Assembly: GCA_044359525.1 (NCBI GenBank) | Contig: JBIKLY010000039.1 | Coordinates: 1 to 29,971, forward strand | Direction: 5' to 3' | From: CAJBIL01 sp044359525 | GTDB taxonomy: Bacteria; Pseudomonadota; Gammaproteobacteria; Burkholderiales; Rhodocyclaceae | DNA length: 29,971 bases | In this document: one piece after another, positions 6,579-13,476 of the stretch | Layout of the letters: each line of letters opens with the position of its first letter | Position numbering within the stretch: the first letter of the stretch is position 1 | Notes under the pieces: model-generated | What the model saw: only the letters and a program-made list of their open reading frames with translations | Database searches by the model: none | What the model was told of the DNA's origin: nothing | Program-made: the position numbers and the translations under genes

Positions 6579-8153
6579 GTGAGCCTGCACAGTTTTTTGC
6601 GCAACAACACGCAAACCCTGTTTCAGCGCCTCGAGGAAGCGCTTGATGCGTTTTTCGCGGGCAGCGGCAACCCCTTGCGCCACCTGGGCGCCCTCGGGCT
6701 GTATCTGTTGTGGATTATCGTCGGCACCGGCCTCTATCTCTATACCGTGCTCGACACCGGGATCAGCGGCGTCTACGACTCGATTGCCTACCAGTCGCAA
6801 CAGCTCTGGTATTTCGGCGGCATCATGCGCAGCCTGCATCGTTACGCATCGGATGGCTTCGTTCTGGTCATGATGCTGCATCTTGTTCGCGAATGGGCTT
6901 TCAGCCGCTATTTCGGCTTCCGCTTCTACTCCTGGCTCACCGGCATTCCGCTGATCTGGCTGGTGTACGCATCAGGCATCAGCGGCTACTGGATCGTATG
7001 GGATCAACTGGCCCAGTTCTCGGCTATCGCAACGACAGAACTGCTCGACTGGCTGCCGATTTTCAGCGAACCAGCCGCGCGTAATTTTCTTGCCCCGGAC
7101 TCGATCAACGATCGTTTCTTCACCATGCTGGTATTCATCCACATCGGCATACCACTCATCCTGATCCTCGGCCTGTGGGCGCACGTTCATCGCATCAGCC
7201 GGGTGGACTACCTGCCTTCGCGCCAACTGATGCTCGGCACGCTGGGCACACTCCTTGTGCTGGCACTGATCAAACCGGCACTCAGCAACCCGCCGGCCAA
7301 TCTGGCACTGGCACCGGGCGAACTGCATCTTGACTGGTTCATCCTCTTCCTCCACCCGCTGACTGACTTCACTTCGCCCGCCGCCGTGTGGTCGCTGCTG
7401 TTTGCCGCAACCGCCCTGCTCTTCCTCCTGCCTTTCCTGCCCCACCCGAAAGCCGAAGCGGTTGCCGTGGTTGACCCGGCCAACTGCAACGGTTGCAGCC
7501 GTTGCCTTGCCGATTGCCCCTATGCGGCCATTACGATGGAACCGCACCCGAACCGGCCGGGTTACAAGATCGCCATCGTTGACGCCGGCCTCTGCGCCGG
7601 TTGCGGCATCTGTGCAGGTTCGTGTCCGTCATCGACACCTTTCCGCCGCCAGGACCAACTGGTCACCGGGATTGATATGCCGCAGCAGCCGGTCGATGCG
7701 CTACGCCTGCAACTTGAAACGCAGCTGGCGCAATTGACAACGCAAGCCGGGCGCACACGCATCGTGGTCTTTACCTGCGCCCGTGGGGCCAGCGCGACAC
7801 CGGCACCTGACACGGCCGTCATCAGCCTGCTTTGCGCTGGTATACTCCCGCCTTCGTTCGTTGAATATGCCTTACGCGGGGGCGCCGACGGCGTCGTCGT
7901 CAGCGCGTGCCGGAATGGCGGTTGTGACTTCCGCCTTGGCGACCAATGGACGACCCAGCGACTCGGTGGACAACGCGAACCGCATTTGCGCAGCAAGGTG
8001 CCGCAGGATCGGCTACAAATCGTTTTTGCCTCATCCAACGACGGCAGTACGCTTGCCAAGGCCATACAGGAATTCAGAATCCGAATCGAAACCGAGATGG
8101 TTTCCACCAATCAATTACAACCTTACTTCCGGAGAACGACTCATCATGCTTAA
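6579..8153 (+). CDS. Cytochrome b - 2[4Fe-4S] ferredoxin - MvhD-like fusion protein
   Basis: This 524-residue three-part fusion starts at GTG 6579, with a GGA ribosome site 8 nt upstream. Residues 1-290 are a cytochrome b/b6-type membrane domain with two bis-histidine heme b sites (H87/H101 and H188/H202) and about six helices. Residues 300-352 hold two [4Fe-4S] motifs (C303, C306, C309, C313 and C339, C342, C345, C349). Residues 394-487 resemble MvhD/FrhD, the [2Fe-2S] unit that passes electrons to HdrA, with C400, C419, C444 and C449 and a GGADGVVVSAC core. An even helix number places the iron-sulfur part in the cytoplasm. It is probably an electron conduit between quinone and a cytoplasmic carrier. 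No HdrA is nearby. The domains are clear; the reaction is inference. Confidence 0.88.
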   Translation: MSLHSFLRNNTQTLFQRLEEALDAFFAGSGNPLRHLGALGLYLLWIIVGTGLYLYTVLDTGISGVYDSIAYQSQQLWYFGGIMRSLHRYASDGFVLVMMLHLVREWAFSRYFGFRFYSWLTGIPLIWLVYASGISGYWIVWDQLAQFSAIATTELLDWLPIFSEPAARNFLAPDSINDRFFTMLVFIHIGIPLILILGLWAHVHRISRVDYLPSRQLMLGTLGTLLVLALIKPALSNPPANLALAPGELHLDWFILFLHPLTDFTSPAAVWSLLFAATALLFLLPFLPHPKAEAVAVVDPANCNGCSRCLADCPYAAITMEPHPNRPGYKIAIVDAGLCAGCGICAGSCPSSTPFRRQDQLVTGIDMPQQPVDALRLQLETQLAQLTTQAGRTRIVVFTCARGASATPAPDTAVISLLCAGILPPSFVEYALRGGADGVVVSACRNGGCDFRLGDQWTTQRLGGQREPHLRSKVPQDRLQIVFASSNDGSTLAKAIQEFRIRIETEMVSTNQLQPYFRRTTHHA

Positions 8154-8646
8154 ACCCGCCGCCGCGATTGTCGGCCAGGTGATCCTCTATGGGGCATTCG
8201 CCACCTTTGTCGGATATTTCGCCACCTCGCCAACCTACAAGCAGATACCGGACGATGTTGCCCTGATCAAACTGTCCATCAGCCACCTCGGCGATCGTGA
8301 ATGCCGCAAACGCACACCGGAAGAACTCCAGAAAATGGCGCCCAACATGCGCGCACCGATGGAATGCCCGCGCGAGCGCTCCGACATCAATCTGGAAGTC
8401 GACCTTGACGGCCAGCCCGCCTTCCGCTCCGTGATGCACCCCACCGGCCTCTACAAGGACGGCGTCTCGACGGTATACAAGCGCTTCGAAGTGAAAGCCG
8501 GCACCCACCAGTTGTCGGTGCGGATGAATGACAACATGATCAAACCCGGCTTCAATTTCGTCAAGGAAGCCGAGATCCTGCTCAAACCGGCACAGGTCAT
8601 GGTGATCGACTTCAACCCGGACAAGGGCGGTCTTTTTTTCCAATAA
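8146..8646 (+). CDS. Conserved-looking membrane-anchored protein between two cytochrome b fusions
   Basis: The ATG at 8146 overlaps the last 8 bases of the preceding gene and has a GGAG ribosome site 11 nt upstream, giving 166 residues. An N-terminal helix (about 6-26) is followed by a soluble domain, with two cysteines (C53, C74) in a basic, proline-rich stretch and then a beta-rich region. I recognise no family. Topology suggests the domain is periplasmic. Tight coupling to the upstream fusion and a 65-nt gap to the next suggest a third component of a cytochrome b complex. C53 and C74 might form a disulfide or bind a metal; no heme-binding CxxCH is present. Confidence 0.8.
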   Translation: MLKPAAAIVGQVILYGAFATFVGYFATSPTYKQIPDDVALIKLSISHLGDRECRKRTPEELQKMAPNMRAPMECPRERSDINLEVDLDGQPAFRSVMHPTGLYKDGVSTVYKRFEVKAGTHQLSVRMNDNMIKPGFNFVKEAEILLKPAQVMVIDFNPDKGGLFFQ

Positions 8647-8711
8647 AGCGCACCGGTCAGATAACAGACAACTCGACGCGGCTCTCCCCATCTTCCTGAG
8701 CGGACAAAATA

Positions 8712-10628
8712 ATGGTCAAACTTCTTCAACAAATCATGCGCTGGTTTTTTATGCGCATGGAGAACCTATTCAACGTTGCCTTCGGCGACAAACTGAATCC
8801 TTTCTACCATCTGGGCACCATCAGCTTCTGGCAATTCTGGCTGCTGGCCGGTACCGGGTTTTATCTGTATATTTTTGCCGACACCGGCATCAACGACGCA
8901 TTTGAGTCAGTTGAGCGCATCACCCACGACCAATGGTGGGCCGGCGGCATCATGCGCAGCATTCACCGCTACGCTACCGACGGCATGATCCTCACCATGA
9001 TGCTGCACATGCTGCGGCACTTTGCCTATGATCGCTATCGCGGCTTCCGCTCGTTTTCCTGGCTGACCGGCGTTGCCCTGATCTGGTTAGTTTACATTGC
9101 CGGCATCAATGGCTTCATGCTGGTGTGGGACAAGCTGGCACAGTTCGTGGTCATCGCCACGGCCGAGTGGTTCGACATCCTGCCGATGTTCAACGGCTCG
9201 CTGATCCGCAACTTCCTCTACCTGGAAAACGTCAACAGCCGGCTCTTTACGCTGCTCGCCTTTGTGCACCTTGGCGCACCGCTGATCGTCGTCATCATCA
9301 TGTGGGTTCACGTCCAGCGTGTGCCGCGCGCCCACATCAACCCGCCGCGCCCGATCGCCATCGCCGTCTCGCTGATGTTTATCGCGCTTGCGCTGATCAA
9401 GCCCATTCTCAGCCAGGGCGGTGAGGCCGACATGGCGGTGGTACCGACCAACATCGCCTTTGACTGGTTCGAACTGCCTGTACTGGCGCTCGTCTACGTA
9501 ACCAATCCATTACACCTGTGGTACTGGGTATTCGGGCTCACCGGCCTGATGTTCCTCGTCCCTTGGCTACCACCCAAAAAACGCGGCACCGCCAAAGAAC
9601 AAACGACAATCACCTTCCAACCCGACCACAAGGCGGTGACCGCCCGCTTTGGCGAAACGCTGCTCGACGCCGGCCTGCGCCAGGACATCAACCTGCCTTA
9701 CGAATGCCGCAACGGCGGCTGCGGCATGTGCAAATGTACGGTGCTGGCCGGCAAGGTGGATCCCGGCCTCTACCAGCCGAGCGCCCTGTCAGACGAAGAA
9801 CTGGCGCAAGGCAAAGTTCTGCTCTGCTGCGCAACGGCACTCGATGATGTGGAGATCGAGTACGAACCTCCTGCTGGAGAAAAGAAATTCAAGGAATACA
9901 CCGGTCGCGTGGTCAAACTGGAGAAACTCGGTTACGACGTCATGCGGCTGCTGCTCAAACTACCGGAAGGGCAACAGATCCCCTTCAAGGCCGGACAATA
10001 CGTCAACATCATTCTCGACGACGGCCAGCGCCGGGCATTCTCTTTTGCCAACCCGCCGCATGAAGCCGAATTTGTCGAACTGCAGATTCGGCTGATGCCG
10101 GGCGGTCGTTTCACGACGCACGTTTTCGAGAAAATGAAGGAAGGCGACAAGGTGAAATTCGAAGGTCCGATTGGTGACTTCGCACTTCGCGAATCGGAGC
10201 GGCCAATTGTTTTCGTCGCCGGCGCCACAGGTTTTGCACCAGTCAAGAGCATGGTTGAAGATGCCTTCAAGCGTGGCCTGAAGCGCGAGATTCATCTTTA
10301 CTGGGGTGTCAAGCAACTGAAAGACCTCTACCTGCCCGATTTGCCAAAGCAATGGGCCAGCGACCACGCGAACTTCCACTTCATCCCGGTCCTCTCGGAA
10401 CCGGCGCCGGAAGACGCATGGACCGGCCGTACCGGGCTGGTGCATGAAGCCATTCTGGAAGACTTCCCGGAACTCAAAGGGCACGAAATTTATGCCTGCG
10501 GATCAGTGCGCATGGTTGAGGCGATTTTCCCCTTCCTGAAAGCCCAGGGTGCAGAAGACGGCGCCTGCTTCTCGGATGCCTTCACCATCTCGGCGCGCTC
10601 GATGGCCTTCCAGCCCAACCAGAAGTAG
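8712..10628 (+). CDS. Cytochrome b - [2Fe-2S] ferredoxin - FAD/NAD(P) reductase fusion protein
   Basis: This 638-residue fusion starts at an ATG at 8712. Residues 1-287 are a cytochrome b/b6 domain (heme ligands H85/H99 and H186/H200, about six helices) closely resembling that of the gene at 6579. Residues 298-385 are a plant-type ferredoxin with C332, C337, C340 and C372. Residues 393-638 are a ferredoxin-NADP reductase-like module: flavin motif RAFS (441-444), GGRFT (464-468), a nucleotide-binding VAGATGFAP (502-510) and a YACGS element (594-598). It should move electrons between NAD(P)H and quinone or heme b. A protein of this architecture was, from memory, proposed in 'Candidatus Accumulibacter' as a way to reoxidise quinol anaerobically. 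The terminator at 10657 ends the operon. Confidence 0.92.
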   Translation: MVKLLQQIMRWFFMRMENLFNVAFGDKLNPFYHLGTISFWQFWLLAGTGFYLYIFADTGINDAFESVERITHDQWWAGGIMRSIHRYATDGMILTMMLHMLRHFAYDRYRGFRSFSWLTGVALIWLVYIAGINGFMLVWDKLAQFVVIATAEWFDILPMFNGSLIRNFLYLENVNSRLFTLLAFVHLGAPLIVVIIMWVHVQRVPRAHINPPRPIAIAVSLMFIALALIKPILSQGGEADMAVVPTNIAFDWFELPVLALVYVTNPLHLWYWVFGLTGLMFLVPWLPPKKRGTAKEQTTITFQPDHKAVTARFGETLLDAGLRQDINLPYECRNGGCGMCKCTVLAGKVDPGLYQPSALSDEELAQGKVLLCCATALDDVEIEYEPPAGEKKFKEYTGRVVKLEKLGYDVMRLLLKLPEGQQIPFKAGQYVNIILDDGQRRAFSFANPPHEAEFVELQIRLMPGGRFTTHVFEKMKEGDKVKFEGPIGDFALRESERPIVFVAGATGFAPVKSMVEDAFKRGLKREIHLYWGVKQLKDLYLPDLPKQWASDHANFHFIPVLSEPAPEDAWTGRTGLVHEAILEDFPELKGHEIYACGSVRMVEAIFPFLKAQGAEDGACFSDAFTISARSMAFQPNQK

Positions 10629-10656
10629 CTTCATGCCACGCCGCATCTTGCGGCGT

Positions 10657-10695
10657 AAAAAAGCCGCCACGCTGCAAACGCGTGGCGGCTTTTTT
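10657..10695. terminator. Bidirectional Rho-independent terminator
   Basis: AAAAAAGCCGCCACGC (10657-10672) and its exact reverse complement (10680-10695) form a 16-bp stem with a 7-nt loop. The GC-rich core ends in a T-run on either strand. It separates the plus-strand cytochrome b operon from the convergent TlpA-like gene, and can serve both. A smaller GC-rich hairpin (10638-10656) lies just before it. Confidence 0.95.
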
Positions 10696-10706
10696 ACGAC
10701 CTGCGT

Positions 10707-11288
10707 TTACTGCCCGAGCAAACGGCGCAGCACAGGTTCAAGTACGGCCTCATCCATTCGGCCCAGACGCATTGCCTCGATCCGCCCATCGCGCCCGATC
10801 ACCACGGTGTAAGGCAAGCCCTTAACCTGCAGGCCCGGCGTGCTACCCGCCGACGCAGCAACGAGTAAGGGATAAGACACCGGCGTCGTCTTGACGAAAG
10901 CCTGCATTTTCTCGGCTTCATCCAGCCCGATACCAACGAACTGTACGCCCCACGCCGCATAGTGGGTATTCAGGCGCGAAAACGCCGGCATCTCGTCAAC
11001 GCAGGGCTTGCACCAGCTGGCCCAGTAATTGACGACCAGCACCTTGCCGCGCCACTGAGCCAGCGCCTGCGGCCGGCCGTCAAGGTCCGGCAGCGTCAAA
11101 GCAAAAATGGCCTCAACCGCAGCCTTCGCCTCTTCAGGTGAAAGCTGCTGCGACGAGACCAGGCTTGGCGGTCGATCAACAGCCTCCTGACCAACCTGAA
11201 GATACATGCGGTAGCCCAACAAACCGACCGTCAACAGGGAAGCAACGCCGGCCGCAACGGCCACGCGCAGTGCAGTCTGTTCTTTCAT
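10707..11288 (-). CDS. TlpA/ResA-type membrane-anchored thioredoxin
   Basis: The protein has 193 residues with an N-terminal anchor (about 9-26) and a periplasmic thioredoxin fold carrying W92-C93-K-P-C96 and a LPYTVVI cis-proline element near 157. The family keeps periplasmic thiols reduced, often for cytochrome c maturation or for CuA assembly (TlpA, ResA, CcmG). Its ATG overlaps the stop of the upstream heme-copper gene by four bases (ATGA), so the two form an operon and it probably serves maturation of that protein or its partner. It ends just before the bidirectional terminator. Confidence 0.9.
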   Translation of the reverse strand: MKEQTALRVAVAAGVASLLTVGLLGYRMYLQVGQEAVDRPPSLVSSQQLSPEEAKAAVEAIFALTLPDLDGRPQALAQWRGKVLVVNYWASWCKPCVDEMPAFSRLNTHYAAWGVQFVGIGLDEAEKMQAFVKTTPVSYPLLVAASAGSTPGLQVKGLPYTVVIGRDGRIEAMRLGRMDEAVLEPVLRRLLGQ

Positions 11289-12619
11289 GGCACCCGCCGC
11301 CGCGTCATGGCTTTCAGACAGACCAGTACAAACATCAGTCCGCCGATCACGGCAATCAGCCCGCCCAGACCCATCATGCCCATGCCGATTTTCTGCTCCA
11401 GGCTAACCAGGGCCTGCTCGGCCCCCGCCACCTTGCGCTGCACGCCATAGCCACCCGACCAAGCCAGCCCGAGTACGTGAATCAGCTGACCGCCACCATA
11501 AACGTAAGGCTGCCAGACCGCCATGCGGCCTTCCGCCTTGCCGAACCCAAGCTTTGGCAGCAACACATAGGCCAGCCCCATGAAGGCCAGCGTAACGCCA
11601 ACCGTCGATCCGTGATAGTGCGCAGGAATGACGACGTTAGCGCCCTGGATCATGTAGCCCAGCACACCGCCAAGGGCAAACAGGGAGAATGACGCGATAA
11701 AAGCCGACTTGGCCGGGTCGGCAGGCACCCGGCGCACGCCCCACAGAGCAAAAGCCCCCGCCAGAATCAACGGCCCCATATACGGGTGGCCCCATTTCAT
11801 CAGCTTGGCAAACAGCTCCACATGCGGCAAAGAGCCGGGAGGCACCGTCAGATAGATCAGCGGCACCACCAGCAGGGGCAGCGAAGCAACAAAAAACAGC
11901 GCGGCCAGGGCGCGTGGCGAGGCAACCAGCGGCTTGTCAAGATACGCGGCAATCCACAGCCAAGCGACGACCATCAGAAGCGCATGCTGGAACTGCAGCA
12001 CATGGCCGCCCCCCCAGAATAGTACTTCGTAATAAATTTTCTCTTCGACCCACGGCACCATCCACCAGGACCAGAAAAATGCGGCCAGCGCAAAAAAGGC
12101 AGCGACTGCACCAAAGAAGGCGCCCAGTCGCAAGGGCTCGCCGAAAACACGATCCGGCCAGGTCGTCAGCAAGGCGCGCACGACGGCCAAGCTGAAGCCC
12201 GCGCCGCAGATCCAAAGCGAAGCAAAAAACAGGGGCTGCTGCAAGACCGGGATGTAATTGTTAAGGATCGGTTCGGCACCGGGGAAAAATGGCGAAACAG
12301 TCATCACCACCGTACCCAGCGCCGCCAGCCCGAACCCACTCCAGCCCATCCAGGCCAGACGGGCACTACCAACGGCGCTCCAGATCACGGCAGCAAAGGC
12401 CATGAACCAGACGACGACCGAAAGATCCACATGCACCACCAGCGCCGCGCGAAAGAACCCTCTGAGCGGAAAAACATCCTGGATACCCGGCGTGCGCGAC
12501 AACACCAACAACATGGCCAGCAAACCGGAGCCAATCAGCGCCATCACCCCCAACCACAACCAGGCGCGCGCCAGCGCAACAGGCGCTCCTGAAGAAACCG
12601 TAACGACTTGCGAATTCAT
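11285..12619 (-). CDS. Divergent heme-copper oxidase superfamily subunit I-like protein with non-canonical active site
   Basis: The 444-residue protein has about twelve helices and starts at the ATG at 12619; the longer reading begins with TTG and is less likely. Low-spin heme ligands are H63 (VVHVDLS, helix II) and H336, and the high-spin heme ligand is H334 (AHYH). A helix VI metal ligand H206 is in GGGHVLQF; the tyrosine position four residues later is F210. The double histidine expected at the end of helix VII is absent; H266 and H278 are nearest. The overall look is nearest to cbb3/NOR-type proteins, and annotation pipelines would probably call it cbb3 subunit I. I infer a non-oxidase role, perhaps NO reduction or sensing. 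No CuA, CcoO/CcoP or NorC partner is adjacent, only the TlpA-like gene. Confidence 0.85.
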   Translation of the reverse strand: MNSQVVTVSSGAPVALARAWLWLGVMALIGSGLLAMLLVLSRTPGIQDVFPLRGFFRAALVVHVDLSVVVWFMAFAAVIWSAVGSARLAWMGWSGFGLAALGTVVMTVSPFFPGAEPILNNYIPVLQQPLFFASLWICGAGFSLAVVRALLTTWPDRVFGEPLRLGAFFGAVAAFFALAAFFWSWWMVPWVEEKIYYEVLFWGGGHVLQFQHALLMVVAWLWIAAYLDKPLVASPRALAALFFVASLPLLVVPLIYLTVPPGSLPHVELFAKLMKWGHPYMGPLILAGAFALWGVRRVPADPAKSAFIASFSLFALGGVLGYMIQGANVVIPAHYHGSTVGVTLAFMGLAYVLLPKLGFGKAEGRMAVWQPYVYGGGQLIHVLGLAWSGGYGVQRKVAGAEQALVSLEQKIGMGMMGLGGLIAVIGGLMFVLVCLKAMTRRRVP

Positions 12620-12636
12620 ACTTGCCACACTACCCC

Positions 12637-12711
12637 CGCTTGCCTCACGCAAAAGCCTTCAAGTATAAAGCTAGGGAAGTGGATATACCAGCGAGGCGCT
12701 TGCCTCAAGCG
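12637..12711. promoter_or_regulatory. Divergent control region: direct repeat, inverted repeat and minus-strand -10
   Basis: The 146-bp gap (12620-12765) between the heme-copper gene and the Crp/Fnr gene holds an 11-bp repeat CGCTTGCCTCA at 12637-12647 and again at 12697-12707, exactly 60 bp apart. The second copy is part of an inverted repeat CGCTTG-cct-CAAGCG (12697-12711). A TATACT -10 for the minus strand lies at 12667-12662. No standard TTGAT-N4-ATCAA box is visible here. Operator function is inference. Confidence 0.45.
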
Positions 12712-12765
12712 ACGACAAGTGCGAACATTGGCCACAATTATTTGCCGCAACTTCGGATAACCCGC

Positions 12766-13458
12766 ATGCACGGAAATCATCAAGGCATCAACATCGAAGC
12801 GCTGCTCTCACACGTGCCGCTTTTCAACGGGCTGGAGTCTGACGAAATCGCTCGCGTGGCCCGCGGCACCCGTGAAGTCAACGCTGCGCGTGGCGACATC
12901 CTGTTTCACAAAGGCGACATCTCGAACGGCTTCCATCTGATCGTTTACGGTCAGATCAAGCTCGCCTTCACCTCACCGCAGGGTGGTGAGAAGGTAGTCG
13001 ACATCCTCACTCAGGGCCAGTCCTTCGGTGAAGCCGTGATGTTCATGGAAAAGCCCTACATGGTCTATGCCCAGGCGCTGTCTGACTCGCTGCTGCTGCA
13101 TATTTCCAAAGACGCCATTCTTGAGGAACTGAACAACGACCCGAAGCTCGGCCGCAAGATGATCGCCGGCCTCTCGATGCGCCTGCACCACCTGATCACC
13201 GACGTCGAATCCTACTCGCTGCATTCTGGCCGCCAGCGCATCATCGGTTACCTGCTGCGTGACAACCTGAAAAATGACGAACAGTCGATCACCGTCACCC
13301 TGCCCACCAACAAGGGGGTGATTGCCTCACGCCTCAACCTTACCCAGGAACACTTTTCGCGCATCCTGCACGAGCTGTCGGAAAAAGGGCTAATCATCGT
13401 CGACGGCCGAAAGATACAGATCCCCGACGTTGAAAAGCTGCGGCGCTACGATCTCTAG
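12766..13458 (+). CDS. Crp/Fnr-family regulator, Dnr-like
   Basis: From the ATG at 12766 the protein has 230 residues: an effector domain (about 15-125), a dimerisation helix (about 126-155) and a winged helix-turn-helix (about 160-220). The recognition helix holds E195-x-x-S198-R199, the E-x-x-S-R pattern that reads TTGAT/ATCAA half-sites. There is no cysteine anywhere, so it cannot carry the FNR iron-sulfur cluster. That fits Dnr/NnrR-type regulators that sense NO through heme. Two matching boxes at 1912 and 6473 make it the likely local activator. It is divergent from the unusual heme-copper gene. The ORF extends upstream to a TTG at 12622, but that extension is unlike the family. The DNA-site assignment is family knowledge; NO sensing is inferred. 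Confidence 0.9.
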   Translation: MHGNHQGINIEALLSHVPLFNGLESDEIARVARGTREVNAARGDILFHKGDISNGFHLIVYGQIKLAFTSPQGGEKVVDILTQGQSFGEAVMFMEKPYMVYAQALSDSLLLHISKDAILEELNNDPKLGRKMIAGLSMRLHHLITDVESYSLHSGRQRIIGYLLRDNLKNDEQSITVTLPTNKGVIASRLNLTQEHFSRILHELSEKGLIIVDGRKIQIPDVEKLRRYDL

Positions 13459-13476
13459 GCCCGGACTGCCACCTTT

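Noticed and set aside
6413..6646. Small frame between senC and the cytochrome b fusion
   Set aside because: It covers the FNR/DNR promoter and its -10 and has no ribosome site or domain; the region is regulatory.
12640..12652. TTG-N7-CAA as a third FNR/DNR box
   Set aside because: Spacing is one base short of TTG-N8-CAA and the inner half-site bases do not match.
12622..12765. N-terminal extension of the Crp/Fnr gene
   Set aside because: It would need a TTG start and adds 48 residues with no family match across the divergent promoter region.
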